Source of the DNA: Enterococcus florum
GTDB taxonomy: Bacteria > Bacillota > Bacilli > Lactobacillales > Enterococcaceae
Direction of reading: 5' to 3'
Assembly (NCBI RefSeq): GCF_004309355.1
Contig: NZ_BJCC01000001.1
Coordinates: 62,001-126,000, forward strand
DNA: 64,000 bases
This document shows, piece by piece, positions 39,007 through 53,869 of the stretch. The notes beneath the pieces were generated by a model. That model ran no database searches, was not told the DNA's origin, and was given only the letters and a program-made list of their open reading frames with translations. Position numbers and translations under genes: made by a program. Position 1 is the first letter of the stretch. Every line of letters starts with the position of its first letter.

Positions 39007-40472
39007 AATCTGCTTACTCCTGTCTGATCGGCCAATTCTTGCAGCAGCTTTGTCAACTCATTTATACTGAACTCCGTAGGAATCTCTGGAACCGTGATGT
39101 ACCTGTCCACGATCGGATCCTTAGGCATTACATGATCATTGATAACTAAATCATACGAGTGATCCGCAAGGTATGCTCCGATTTCAACCGCCTCATTTTC
39201 CTGGAAAAAGGAGCTTACGATCCCTTCGAAGGTTTGGTTGGATTCACTTTCACGGGTAAACGAGATACCGATCTTGATTTTTTTATTCTTTCGCTTTTGG
39301 ATCAAAAGCAGCACATTCTTATACCCGTCGATAAAAACCTGCTCAGGCAAGACGTTCTTTCTGAAGATCGCAGCAAACAAGCGAACCTCTTTCGCAATTG
39401 CACGAGCATGGGCATCGAACTCCGTCGTGATTTGATGATTCTCGGCATCATACCCCTCGATCCAGCCAGAATATTTCAACACATTGAAATGCAGACTGAA
39501 CATCAGACTTGTTACTTCCATCCACAAAGCACGGTTGCTTTCTTGATCAAAAAAGCCATGCTTACGAAGATAAGTAAACACCAAATCATTCATTTGGTCG
39601 ATCAGCGTAGCCTCTTCGTAATTTTGTTCATAAATCAAATAACTGATATCATCTCTAGAGGAAAAAATGTTAATGGTGCAGAGAAAAAAATAAAAGCTCT
39701 TTAACTCAAACGTCTCGATCGTCAAAGCGTAACGCTCAGAATAAATTGCCAAGGCTTCTTTGATCAGCTTTAAAACTTCAGGTGAAATAGTCGCCTCTTC
39801 TTCTGGAGTGATCTCAGCATAGAAAATGCCTCTTTTCTTACGACGTTTGCTGAAAATCTCCAAATATAAAGCGATTTTTTGGTGAACTTCAGTTGAAAAA
39901 CTTCGTTGAAACGTTTTTTCTAACTGACGAATCACCATCTGTTCAGTGGTTAATTCAGTCACTGAATTCTCATAGGATTGTGTGACCCATAATAATTGGA
40001 AAAAAAAGTATCTGATCTGAAGCTCATCTCCAACGATTTGGCCATTCTCAAGCGACAGTTCAAATTCAGTCAGCAACCGATTTAACCTGCTAACCTCTTC
40101 TACGTACTGTTCTTCGCTTATCTGGAATTTAAATGTAAAATGATAGATATCTCTATCGGAATCCTCTAAATGCTCCAATAAAAGTCGATATGCAAGTGAC
40201 TTTCGAACTTGTTCTCGCAATAATCTTTTTGAATCGAAGTATTGCATTGTTTCCAGCACTACGGTCGATTCATTTTGCACGATGCAAATCAACTCATTTT
40301 TGTCTTCATAAGAAAGCTGAAACGTCTCGACCAACTCCTGAATCGTTGGCAAAGAAAGCTGAAAAACCGCCATCAATTCATTTATTGAAGCACGACCACC
40401 TTCATGATAAAGATATTCAACCATACTCACTTGGAGTGCTGTCGATTTGTCTAACAAATGATGGATGTCCAT
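39003..40472 (-). CDS. Mga-family helix-turn-helix regulator
   Basis: A 489-residue regulator resembling Mga/AtxA-type proteins: N-terminal HTH (SINELMAVFQLSLPTIQELV, about 25-55), a second HTH_Mga region, PRD-like helical middle and an EIIB-like C-terminal end (KKIKIGISFT onwards). The start is ATG 40472 after GGGAGGTGGAG; an upstream TTG (40493) is less likely. It is translationally coupled to a flavoprotein gene, so regulator and enzyme probably work on one signal. Confidence 0.78.
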   Translation of the reverse strand: MDIHHLLDKSTALQVSMVEYLYHEGGRASINELMAVFQLSLPTIQELVETFQLSYEDKNELICIVQNESTVVLETMQYFDSKRLLREQVRKSLAYRLLLEHLEDSDRDIYHFTFKFQISEEQYVEEVSRLNRLLTEFELSLENGQIVGDELQIRYFFFQLLWVTQSYENSVTELTTEQMVIRQLEKTFQRSFSTEVHQKIALYLEIFSKRRKKRGIFYAEITPEEEATISPEVLKLIKEALAIYSERYALTIETFELKSFYFFLCTINIFSSRDDISYLIYEQNYEEATLIDQMNDLVFTYLRKHGFFDQESNRALWMEVTSLMFSLHFNVLKYSGWIEGYDAENHQITTEFDAHARAIAKEVRLFAAIFRKNVLPEQVFIDGYKNVLLLIQKRKNKKIKIGISFTRESESNQTFEGIVSSFFQENEAVEIGAYLADHSYDLVINDHVMPKDPIVDRYITVPEIPTEFSINELTKLLQELADQTGVSRL

Positions 40473-40671
40473 TTTCTCCACCTCCCAAATCAAGAATAAA
40501 TGAGCCTATCAAAATATTCAACATATTCCTGCGTTTCCTCTTATATTTGAAAAATTATTATTTGATTAAAATTTTTCGAAAATCCTAAACATTCTCGTTT
40601 TTTCTAAAATGACGTTTTTTTTCACTTATTATAATTTTTTGGACTTTAGTCGTCAATTTTCTCTTAAAAGA

Positions 40672-40707
40672 TAAAAAGCATCAAATGAACGAATGTCATT
40701 TGATGCT
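40672..40707 (-). terminator. Terminator of the Nudix gene
   Basis: AGCATCAAATGA pairs perfectly with TCATTTGATGCT across seven bases, followed on the minus strand by TTTTTATC. Confidence 0.88.
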
Positions 40708-40710
40708 CTA

Positions 40711-41148
40711 TTAGTGATTAATTAACCATTTTTTTACAGCCCACTTGTGGCTGCCTCTTTTCAATAATTCAATCCCTTTTTCAGGCGTCACCCATGTACT
40801 GCGACTGTTCTCTTCTAGAGGGGCACTCACTTGCTTCCATTCCTTGGCGATAAAGAAGTATCCAGGATTATAAAAATAAGTATCTCGATGACGAGAATAA
40901 AAGTATTCATCTGCTTGCCCTAAATAAGTCGACAGGCGTACCTCATAGCCAAGCTCCTCCAGCATTTCTCGGTCGATCGCTTCTTCTTTTGTCTCTGCTC
41001 CTTCAATCTCTCCACCAGGTAAAAAGAAGGCGCCGTTCGGGGCTTGAACTAAGACGATCTCTTTTTTCTCATTAGCCAGTACTGCATAAGCTGCATAGCG
41101 AGCCTGGTAGTTTTTCTCTGCTTCCTTCTCTCCAAACGTCGGGATCAT
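40711..41148 (-). CDS. Nudix hydrolase
   Basis: A 145-residue Nudix protein with the full Nudix box from GGEIEGAETKEEAI to REMLEELGY at about 45-67, which binds Mg2+ and cleaves nucleoside diphosphates linked to another group. The substrate cannot be told from the sequence. A single-gene unit with its own terminator; the upstream region is shared with the divergent VOC gene. Confidence 0.88.
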   Translation of the reverse strand: MIPTFGEKEAEKNYQARYAAYAVLANEKKEIVLVQAPNGAFFLPGGEIEGAETKEEAIDREMLEELGYEVRLSTYLGQADEYFYSRHRDTYFYNPGYFFIAKEWKQVSAPLEENSRSTWVTPEKGIELLKRGSHKWAVKKWLINH

Positions 41149-41286
41149 TTCGCAACTCCTTCATCTCTTCTTATGCCTCTTAGTTTACATTAATTTTTTC
41201 TCATAAACAACCGAGTAAGCAAAATGCGAATCTCTTCTGAAATCTATGGTAAGATGAACTTAGACTATTGTTGAAAGGGTGATTTT

Positions 41287-41658
41287 ATGAAAATGGCACA
41301 TACGTGTGTACGCGTAAAAAATCTGGATGATTCATTGGAGTTTTACCGTAAAGCTTTTGGCTTTGAGGAAAGTCGCCGCCGTGATTTTCCAGAGGCAAAA
41401 TTTACGCTCGTTTATTTAACCTTACCAGGTGATGATTATGAATTGGAGCTGACTTACAATTACGACCATGCAGCTTACGATTTAGGAAACGGCTATGGAC
41501 ATATTGCGATCAGTACAGAAGATATTCGTGGACTTCACCAACAGCAAAAAGAAGCTGGATTTTCTGTTACTGACATGAAGGGTCTTCCAGGGACAGAACC
41601 TTCTTACTACTTCATTATGGACCCAGATGGATATAAAATTGAAGTGATTCGTGCCTAA
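41287..41658 (+). CDS. VOC-family protein, lactoylglutathione lyase-like
   Basis: A 123-residue glyoxalase I-fold protein made of two beta-alpha-beta3 modules. Metal-ligand positions are visible as His5 (MAHTCVRV), Glu in YELELTYN, His in GYGHIAIS and Glu in YKIEVIRA. This complete set suggests an active glyoxalase I (GloA) that detoxifies methylglyoxal, although Gram-positives often use other thiols than glutathione. ATG 41287 follows GAAAGGGTG. Confidence 0.85.
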   Translation: MKMAHTCVRVKNLDDSLEFYRKAFGFEESRRRDFPEAKFTLVYLTLPGDDYELELTYNYDHAAYDLGNGYGHIAISTEDIRGLHQQQKEAGFSVTDMKGLPGTEPSYYFIMDPDGYKIEVIRA

Positions 41659-41702
41659 AAAAGGACAGGATTCCATTTTTGAGAATCCTGTCCTTCTTTT
41701 TT
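41655..41702. terminator. Bidirectional terminator
   Basis: AAGGACAGGATTC pairs with GAATCCTGTCCTT, with A run before and T run after. It serves the VOC gene on the plus strand and ntpJ on the minus strand. Confidence 0.88.
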
Positions 41703-43065
41703 ATCCAATATAAATACTTTCTTCCGGATACTTGTACTGCCCTCTTTCTTTTGCCTTTGCACCACGCATCGTCAAAGAGAAGCCGACTGTCAATATCCCA
41801 ACACGGCCAACATACATCAGCAAAATGATGATGACTTTGCCAAAGAGTGTCAACTCTGGTGTAAGTCCCATGGTCAAGCCTACAGTAGCGAAAGCCGAGA
41901 CCACCTCAAAAGCGATAAATTCGATTCCAGAGGTTTCCGGAATCACCTCCGTCATGGAAAGAATAATAATCGCAGTGATACACAATGACAAGGTGATGAA
42001 GAATAAGGTCAACGCCTTAAACACAATTGCCGGTCGTATCGTGCGCCCAGAGATTTCAGCACGTTCGCGTCCTTTCAGCATTGAAACAGTCTGAATGACT
42101 AAAACAGCCAATGTAGTTGTTTTAAGTCCACCAGCCGTAGAACCAGAGGTGCCCCCAATAAACATTAGGATGATCGTCATAAAGATCCCGGCCTGACTCA
42201 TATGCAAATAGTTTATGGAAAAATAGCCGGCGGTTCTAGGTGTCACCGCCATAAAGATCGTATTGGCAAAGCGTTCAAATGGCGTGCTGTTAGCAACTAG
42301 CTCACTTGCATTGTGTTCTGAAAAATAGAAAAACAATGTCCCGCCAACCAGCAAAAACACCGTCATGCTCAAAGCGATCTTGCTATGCAGCGTCAACTGC
42401 TTGCGTTTAGGAAACTCAATCAAATCATACCAAACGAAAAAGCCGACGCCGCCAGCGATGATCAATCCGGAGATGACCAGCAATACATAAGGATTCGATT
42501 GAAATCCAACTAGGCTGTCTCCAAACAAATCAAAACCGGCATTGCAAAAAGCCGAGACCGAATGAAACACTGCATACCAGAGACCCCTTTTTAGACCGTA
42601 CGCTGGTACAAAATCAATCGCCAGCAATCCAGCGCCTGCCACCTGAATAAACGCGGCTAAGCGCAGAATATGCAGCATCAGCTTCATTACACCGGACATG
42701 GCTTCCATATTTAAGGCTTCCTGAAGTAAAATACGTGTTCGCAATCCTACCTTTTTCCGAAAAACAGTAAAAAATAGAATGGGCATCACCATAAATCCTA
42801 ACCCGCCAACTTCGATCAATATCATAATGATCAGCTGGCCGAATCCACTCCAATGTTCACTCGTTGTTAGGGTTGTCAATCCGGTCACACAGGTTGCTGA
42901 TGTTGCTGTAAATACCGCATCGATAAAGGATGTGGCTTCGCCTGAACGACTGCTGACTGGCAAACTGAGCAGCAGCCCCCCTAGAAGGATGATCGCCATG
43001 AATCCAAAAGCGATCGTCTGTAACGGATTCAATTTTAAAAGTTCAATGTGCTGGTTATTTTTCAT
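41701..43065 (-). CDS. ntpJ: K+ uptake membrane subunit, KtrB/TrkH family (NtpJ)
   Basis: A 454-residue cation channel-like protein with four M-P-M repeats and about eight to ten membrane helices. The first pore loop reads ATSATCVTGL, with the single conserved filter Gly. Position after the V-ATPase genes is that of E. hirae NtpJ, the KtrII Na+-stimulated potassium system. The regulatory KtrA-type subunit is not in the window. A terminator stands between ntpD and this gene, so its level is probably lower than that of the ATPase. ATG 43065 follows AGGTAGAG. Confidence 0.9.
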   Translation of the reverse strand: MKNNQHIELLKLNPLQTIAFGFMAIILLGGLLLSLPVSSRSGEATSFIDAVFTATSATCVTGLTTLTTSEHWSGFGQLIIMILIEVGGLGFMVMPILFFTVFRKKVGLRTRILLQEALNMEAMSGVMKLMLHILRLAAFIQVAGAGLLAIDFVPAYGLKRGLWYAVFHSVSAFCNAGFDLFGDSLVGFQSNPYVLLVISGLIIAGGVGFFVWYDLIEFPKRKQLTLHSKIALSMTVFLLVGGTLFFYFSEHNASELVANSTPFERFANTIFMAVTPRTAGYFSINYLHMSQAGIFMTIILMFIGGTSGSTAGGLKTTTLAVLVIQTVSMLKGRERAEISGRTIRPAIVFKALTLFFITLSLCITAIIILSMTEVIPETSGIEFIAFEVVSAFATVGLTMGLTPELTLFGKVIIILLMYVGRVGILTVGFSLTMRGAKAKERGQYKYPEESIYIG

Positions 43066-43078
43066 CGTCTCTACCTAA

Positions 43079-43107
43079 GGAAAAAGAGCACCACTAGGAA
43101 GTGGCGC
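43079..43107 (-). terminator. Hairpin between ntpD and ntpJ
   Basis: On the minus strand GCGCCACT pairs with AGTGGTGC, followed by TCTTTTT. It overlaps the ntpD stop codon and would separate the ATPase from the K+ transporter gene. Confidence 0.75.
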
Positions 43108-43729
43108 CCATATTTTTTATTTTGATCAACCGGGTAACTTCCGCCCGTTCATTTTCTTCCAACTTCATCTTGATGTAATAAATCGTCTCTTCCAGCTGAG
43201 GAATCGTCATGTATTCCAACGCATTCACTCTACGACGGGTTTTTTCGATCTCTTTCGCCATTAATTGACAAGTTTTTTCGATCTCAGTCAGTTCCAATAA
43301 TTTAGGAAGGATCTTCGTGAAACGATCGATCGACTGATCAAGTTCTTCATTCGAATTTAGGAATCCGTATTCCAATGGATCATCCGCCAGATTGGATTCA
43401 TGTTGAAAATTCATGACTGGTACTTTCACACTCATGATGTCCTTTTCGATCACATCCAACGTGACTTTCTCTTTGGGCACAGCCAACAGCTCATCAATAA
43501 ACTTAGTATTGAGCATGGCATCCGCCATTACGAAATCTCCCATGGCTGACTGCAGCTCTTTTTCCACCACAGCTCGAAGCTCATTGTTCTTTTTTACCAA
43601 CAAGATGAATCGACGCATCAATTCGTCTTGTTTGTCTTTTAATAGCTTATGCCCTCTTGTGGCAGTAGTCAACTGCTTTTTTAGACGATTTAATTCCATC
43701 CGTGTTGGATTGACATTTAATTTGACCAT
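43094..43729 (-). CDS. ntpD: V-type Na+-ATPase subunit D (rotor shaft)
   Basis: A 211-residue coiled-coil protein opening [31 protein letters not shown], the hallmark of V/A-ATPase subunit D. It forms the central stalk with NtpG inside the A3B3 head. It lies three bases after ntpB. A separate ntpH gene, reported after ntpD in E. hirae, is absent. Confidence 0.95.
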   Translation of the reverse strand: MVKLNVNPTRMELNRLKKQLTTATRGHKLLKDKQDELMRRFILLVKKNNELRAVVEKELQSAMGDFVMADAMLNTKFIDELLAVPKEKVTLDVIEKDIMSVKVPVMNFQHESNLADDPLEYGFLNSNEELDQSIDRFTKILPKLLELTEIEKTCQLMAKEIEKTRRRVNALEYMTIPQLEETIYYIKMKLEENERAEVTRLIKIKNMGATS

Positions 43730-43732
43730 CGA

Positions 43733-46883
<3,151 letters not shown>

Positions 46884-46896
46884 GTTGATTGCTCCT

Positions 46897-47217
46897 TTAT
46901 AAAATATTCTGTCCGACTGCTCGCTCGACCTGATCTTGAATCATTCGTTTTCCGATCCCTAAAGAGCCTTTGTGACTGGGAATCAAAACGATCGCTGGAA
47001 TTAAATTTTCTTCATAGCGCTTGATTGTATCGGGAACTAGCTCGGCGCATTGTTCAGTCACATAAATGACACCATACTCACTGCGAGCCATCTCGTCGAT
47101 AATTCGACGAATCTCGGTTGCTTTTTTTGCTACTCGAACATCAAAATCAAATAATTTGAAAGGAAAGACAGAATCCTTATCTCCGACTGCACCAATTTTA
47201 AGTGCCATAGCTGTCAC
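46897..47217 (-). CDS. ntpG: V-type Na+-ATPase subunit F-type (NtpG)
   Basis: A 106-residue subunit with the Rossmann-like fold of V/A-ATPase subunit F ([32 protein letters not shown]). It docks on NtpD in the rotor. In the usual bacterial V-ATPase order it stands before ntpA. The start overlaps ntpC by 20 bases. It may begin two codons in, at the second ATG. Confidence 0.93.
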   Translation of the reverse strand: MTAMALKIGAVGDKDSVFPFKLFDFDVRVAKKATEIRRIIDEMARSEYGVIYVTEQCAELVPDTIKRYEENLIPAIVLIPSHKGSLGIGKRMIQDQVERAVGQNIL

Positions 47218-48193
47218 GCATCCTTTCTCTTAATTGCTCTTCAGTTAATCCAACTTTTTTTCCTACGATGATCAAACGCAGATTTTTGATTTCTACTTCC
47301 TTTGCATTTAATAAAGCTAAAAGTGGAAGCGGACCAAAAGCCTGGACTTGCGCTCGTGCAAAATGATCAGTTGCATAATTGTCACGGATTCGTTCCAATT
47401 GCGTCAAATCGATTTCGCCATCCTTAATCAAGGGCTGAACGACCTCGGCATAATCCGTCGTCAATAGAAACTCCGTAAATCGGTGGAAGGATTCATCGAC
47501 AACTGCCAACAGCTCTTCCTTGGGGATACTCCCTTGGCTAGATAGTACCGTAGATATAAAGTTTTTGCTGCGCTTTTGACGAATGCCCCGGCCCAGCATA
47601 ACGATATTCGAAAAATCGATAAAGCTGATGATCTCCTGCAACAATTCAGGAGAATCCAAGGTTTCTCCTAAACTGCGCATACAACGCAAGTACACACGGT
47701 CAAAAATAATATCGACCCCTTGCAAATTATTCGACTCTTCGAAATGTTCTTTCACTTCTTGGATACTATTCATAACCTCTGCAGGCAGCCCGCTGGCAAC
47801 TCCAGTTTTGACTGCACTTTTAATTTGATCAAGCGTGTAAAACCCATCAAATATAAATAAATCATCAAAATCCTGATGCAACAATTCAGCTTTCGTCACG
47901 GCCTTCAGGTTATGGTAAGTAAAGCGCATGGTATAAACCCAGACGATCCTAGGATCTGGAGCGATCTCCACCAATTCCTTAATGAGCTTAGCTTGTTCCT
48001 CTGATAACGATTCTTCAAATGTATCTTCAAAATCCTCGTTGACATGTTCTGCATAAATAGTTGTTTTCAACAATTCGCCAACTTCTTGAACATCCTTGGC
48101 TTGAACAAGTCGCTCCATCATTTCGGCTGGAATCAATTCAAGCTCTTTTAGCCGAATCAGCGGATTTAATTCATGATAACTATATTGTTTCAT
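47198..48193 (-). CDS. ntpC: V-type Na+-ATPase subunit C/d (NtpC)
   Basis: A 331-residue helical, funnel-shaped subunit that joins the central shaft to the NtpK ring. The sequence has the three-fold internal helical organisation of the vATP-synt_AC39 family ([36 protein letters not shown]). ATG 48193 follows AGGAGGAT. It is co-transcribed with ntpE (11-base gap). Confidence 0.94.
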   Translation of the reverse strand: MKQYSYHELNPLIRLKELELIPAEMMERLVQAKDVQEVGELLKTTIYAEHVNEDFEDTFEESLSEEQAKLIKELVEIAPDPRIVWVYTMRFTYHNLKAVTKAELLHQDFDDLFIFDGFYTLDQIKSAVKTGVASGLPAEVMNSIQEVKEHFEESNNLQGVDIIFDRVYLRCMRSLGETLDSPELLQEIISFIDFSNIVMLGRGIRQKRSKNFISTVLSSQGSIPKEELLAVVDESFHRFTEFLLTTDYAEVVQPLIKDGEIDLTQLERIRDNYATDHFARAQVQAFGPLPLLALLNAKEVEIKNLRLIIVGKKVGLTEEQLRERMRDSYGT

Positions 48194-48204
48194 TATAAAT
48201 CCTC

Positions 48205-48798
48205 CTATGCGAAAAATTCCTGTGCCAACTCGTAGCCAAGATCAGATTGGATATCTTGCACGAGGGTTTGATACAAAAAGTTATATTGAACACCGTTATC
48301 ATTTAGCAGAAAGCCTGCCTGATTCTCTATGGTTTCTTCGCTGAACAACAATCGATAATCAAGCTGTTTGTTTTGTTCAGCGACCCATTCGGAAGTAAAA
48401 ACAGCTTTCGTCTTACTGCCGCAAATAAACACCAGCTCGCCATTCAAATCGCGAAGTCCTTGCAACGCCTTTTTAGCAAAGTCACGATGCTCTTCAGTCG
48501 TCCAATTCTCCATGGCTGTGACAGCATCTTCAAATAGGAGCTCCAAAAACAACTGTTTCTGGTTAAGAATCTGCTGTTTTGTTTCCACTTGCTGCCTATT
48601 CTGCATTTGTTTGTAATTCTTTTCGAGTAGATGAATGCTTTTTTCTAGTCTTTGCTTATGTTCGGCCTCGATTTCAATCAAGCTCGCTTGATAATCAGAC
48701 TCGATCCGTTCTTTTTCAGCTTTTTCATAGGAAAGTCGCTCTTCTTCAGCCTGTTCCTTCAGCTGCAAAATAATCTTTTCAATTGCCTCCATACTCAA
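48205..48798 (-). CDS. ntpE: V-type Na+-ATPase subunit E (peripheral stalk)
   Basis: A 197-residue protein with a long charged N-terminal helix (about 1-80, coiled coil with NtpF) and a globular C-terminal domain that binds the top of A3B3. It forms the stator with NtpF. Lies seven bases after ntpK. Confidence 0.92.
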   Translation of the reverse strand: MSMEAIEKIILQLKEQAEEERLSYEKAEKERIESDYQASLIEIEAEHKQRLEKSIHLLEKNYKQMQNRQQVETKQQILNQKQLFLELLFEDAVTAMENWTTEEHRDFAKKALQGLRDLNGELVFICGSKTKAVFTSEWVAEQNKQLDYRLLFSEETIENQAGFLLNDNGVQYNFLYQTLVQDIQSDLGYELAQEFFA

Positions 48799-48805
48799 CG
48801 GCTCC

Positions 48806-51252
<2,447 letters not shown>

Positions 51253-51266
<14 letters not shown>

Positions 51267-51576
51267 ATTGTGCAATCACCCTTTCGATAATCTTTTGCAC
51301 CGCAGTCTCCTTTAAGCGTTCGTAATTTGCTTGCATCTGCGCTTTTGCTTCAGCAGCGTCTTTGTTCAAGGCTTGTCCTTCTTCATCATACGTTTCACGC
51401 AGCATACTTTCGCGTTCAGCGATGATTTTGGCCGATTCTGCCTGAAGCTGCTGTTTTTTTTCTTGGATGGTCTGTTTGCGACTTTTTTCCAATTCCAGCA
51501 ATTCTTCCTGCAGCTTTAGCTTTCGTTGCTCATTCTCTGCTTCAGCTTCTTTAATTTGCTGCAAGGCTTCTAACAT
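51253..51576 (-). CDS. ntpF: V-type Na+-ATPase subunit F/H-type peripheral stalk (NtpF)
   Basis: A 107-residue almost wholly helical, charged protein (LEALQQIKEAEAENEQRKL onwards) that forms a coiled-coil stalk with NtpE. First gene of the operon; ATG 51576 follows AAAGGAGGA at good spacing, so the longer open frame to 51609 is not used. Confidence 0.92.
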
Positions 51577-51772
51577 TCTTGATCCTCCTTTGTACAAAAA
51601 AATAGACACAAACGTTCAGGGTGTCCTTCTCACCCCTTGAAGAACATGATCCTTGAAGCTTGCGCCCAACCATTAGTTTATAAAATTATCTGTTTAAGTA
51701 TAGCAAAGTTTTTCTATAAAAAAAAGTATTACTCTTCAAGTTTGTCATAAGGACTAACTTCTTATTTGATTA
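51577..51772 (-). promoter_or_regulatory. ntp operon promoter and leader
   Basis: On the minus strand a -10 TATACT (about 51706-51711) follows an A/T-rich stretch with a poor -35. The leader of about 120 bases carries two copies of TTCAAGG 17 bases apart and a small hairpin GGGTG/CACCC. In E. hirae this operon is induced by Na+; no specific operator can be named here. Confidence 0.4.
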
Positions 51773-51823
51773 TAAAAAGAACCAATTATATCAAATGTAT
51801 CATTTCTCTGATATAAATGGTTC
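51773..51823 (-). terminator. Terminator of the DUF3841 pair
   Basis: On the minus strand GAACCATTTATATCA pairs with TGATATAATTGGTTC (one mismatch), followed by TTTTTATAA. Confidence 0.85.
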
Positions 51824-51839
51824 CTTCAACTTTTGCACA

Positions 51840-52424
51840 CTAATCAATAAATTGGTCTACCCAACTAAGCTTGATTTCCCATAGTCCTGCCTGCATATCG
51901 GCAAAAGGTAGTATCTCGGTTTTCTTAATCTCTTGATCATAGTCGAACAAGCGTTTCCAACTATTAACTAGTTCGGCCTTGAGGTGTGGATAAAATGCAG
52001 TTGTATACACATCTCCTTCATAGGTCACATTAAATTGCTTCAATTTTTTGTAATAAGCAGCCGTTTCGGATTCATTTCCGACAAAACGCAAGTTTAAAAT
52101 CTTGTTCCAATCGGACATCCGAAAGAAAACGACTTGCGATATTGGCACATTGAGCCGCATGATTCGTGCATCTGCTGAATAATCCAAATACTTTACATCG
52201 AAAAAGGTCCAAATGGCAGAATCCGCATCTTTTGGTTTTTCAACAATTTTCTTTGCCTCGTTGGTATACCATGAATAGGCTTGAAGAAAAACGTGAGACG
52301 TTTCTCCATACTTTTCCTTAATGAATTCCGACTTGACAGTATGCCGTTCATCAGCGATCAACTTATCTACGACCACTTTGCTTTGGGAAGTATAAAGTCT
52401 TATGTTTTTATGCGTAGTATCCAT
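51840..52424 (-). CDS. DUF3841 family protein (copy 2)
   Basis: A 194-residue soluble protein of the DUF3841 family, function unknown. Family-like features are an early RLYTSQ, an aromatic AYSWYTNEA helix, a charged middle, and a closing FYPHLKAELVNSWKRLFD followed by a Trp-rich end (LWEIKLSWVDQFI). It is a diverged paralogue of the next gene upstream. I choose ATG 52424 (spacing about ten bases from GGGAGA). It overlaps the end of the first copy, so the pair is co-translated, and it is the last gene after the betaine-reductase regulator. Confidence 0.72.
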   Translation of the reverse strand: MDTTHKNIRLYTSQSKVVVDKLIADERHTVKSEFIKEKYGETSHVFLQAYSWYTNEAKKIVEKPKDADSAIWTFFDVKYLDYSADARIMRLNVPISQVVFFRMSDWNKILNLRFVGNESETAAYYKKLKQFNVTYEGDVYTTAFYPHLKAELVNSWKRLFDYDQEIKKTEILPFADMQAGLWEIKLSWVDQFID

Positions 52425-52957
52425 TCTTTTCGAATCTCCCATATCGTGCCGACTTTCATCTCACCTAGGACTGTTGTATCATCAAAAAGACGTTCACGAC
52501 TTTTTTCGATTTTTTGCTTGATGCTTGGATAAAAAGGCGTCATACAAGCAGTACAATCATCAATACCATACTTTTCTAAAAGTTTGGTATGCTCTTTCTG
52601 ATCTGCTAAATCTTTTGGAATAAACATATAATTAACGATATTGCCCCATTTAAGTAAATCGACGATAATTAATTGGTTTTTATTGATTTCCAGTTCTAAC
52701 ACGACGTTGCCTTCGCTATTTTGAATACTTTCTTCTTTAGAAAGCGATACCCAAATAGGATATTCAACATCCGGTGGCGGTGTTACAAACTGCGAGGCTG
52801 TATGAAAAAACCAATCATATGCACCTAAATAAAGATTTGTATGATCCTCCATTTTCTGCTCGATATATTCCTTTTTTACTGTGTACCGCCCTTCTTTTTC
52901 TAAAACATCAAGTATATCTTTATGTTGTTTTGTCCAAATCCTTACTCTTTCACTCAT
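52400..52957 (-). CDS. DUF3841 family protein (copy 1)
   Basis: A 185-residue DUF3841 protein (RVRIWTKQH, LGAYDWFFHTASQF, PIWVSL, FYPSIKQKIEKSRERLFDD, WEIRKEWILRI). Two ATG codons follow GGAGGA; I use the second (52957) for spacing. It lies 29 bases after the GntR gene and overlaps copy 2. No catalytic motif is evident. Inference from context: a role linked to the selenium/betaine module or to its regulator. Confidence 0.72.
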   Translation of the reverse strand: MSERVRIWTKQHKDILDVLEKEGRYTVKKEYIEQKMEDHTNLYLGAYDWFFHTASQFVTPPPDVEYPIWVSLSKEESIQNSEGNVVLELEINKNQLIIVDLLKWGNIVNYMFIPKDLADQKEHTKLLEKYGIDDCTACMTPFYPSIKQKIEKSRERLFDDTTVLGEMKVGTIWEIRKEWILRIKT

Positions 52958-52986
52958 CATTCCTCCGAAAGCATCTTTTTTTACGG

Positions 52987-53685
52987 TCAGCAATCCAAAC
53001 AAAAATTCTTTTCCTCTTCCGGCAGTGTTTCTTTTACATAGTTTTGAATGTGTTGATGGAAACTCTTAACTACTGCGGGCAAATTATTGGTCTTAAGTAC
53101 TTCAATGATCTCCAAATGTTCTTCAGTTTTACTTTCAGGAATACCAAGTGATGTAACATCTTCGTTCATCACTACCAATAATTGATAGAATAATCCTTCT
53201 AAAATTTGAGCACGTTTAATACTGCCGGACAATTGCCAAAGATAATTATGAAAAGAAATATCTAACGTGTTGATCAAATAAACCTTTTCCTCATTCGTTG
53301 CACATCGAGACTCTCCATTTTTCATTTCAAGCGCGATGTCTGTCAAATTCTGAAAATCTTCCTCCACGAGCATCTGGTTACGCAAAATTTTTCGCAGAAT
53401 CTGGGTCTCCAAAGAAGCACGAATCTCAAAAACTTCTAAAATTTCATTCGAAGTCAATTCAACCACGTGGTTGCCCTTTCTGGGTGAGAAGGAGATGATC
53501 CCCTGCTCGTTCAAAATTCTCATAGCTTCCCTCACAGGTGCACGGCTGATGTTGAATTTGGTAGAAATTTCCGATTCGATCAACCGATCACCACTTTTGA
53601 GAGTCCCTGACAATATTCTGTTTTTTATATATGTTACGACCATATCACTTAAACTCTTTTTTTCGTATTTTGGAATAATTTCCAT
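52987..53685 (-). CDS. GntR-family regulator, FadR/FCD subgroup
   Basis: A 232-residue regulator. Winged HTH at about 10-75 (LSDMVVTYIKNRILSG, ISRAPVREAMRILNEQGII, RKGNHVVEL) and an all-helical FCD ligand domain at about 85-220. It lies downstream of the BCCT transporter on the same strand (184-base gap), at the end of the grd locus, and is the obvious candidate regulator. A possible operator is at 62839-62851, over the trxB promoter. Confidence 0.88.
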   Translation of the reverse strand: MEIIPKYEKKSLSDMVVTYIKNRILSGTLKSGDRLIESEISTKFNISRAPVREAMRILNEQGIISFSPRKGNHVVELTSNEILEVFEIRASLETQILRKILRNQMLVEEDFQNLTDIALEMKNGESRCATNEEKVYLINTLDISFHNYLWQLSGSIKRAQILEGLFYQLLVVMNEDVTSLGIPESKTEEHLEIIEVLKTNNLPAVVKSFHQHIQNYVKETLPEEEKNFCLDC

Positions 53686-53869
53686 GATTAACTCAGCATC
53701 CCTTCCAATATATCTCCCTTATTATATCAGAAAGCCCTTGCTAAGTCTTTGGTCGTTCGGAAATTGCCTTTTCTTATGGGTTTGTTTTCTGTCAAACATC
53801 GCTGCTTGAATGGAAAATCACTTGATTTGGTTTTGATCAATTTTTCACAAGAAACCAGGTTCTCTTTTG

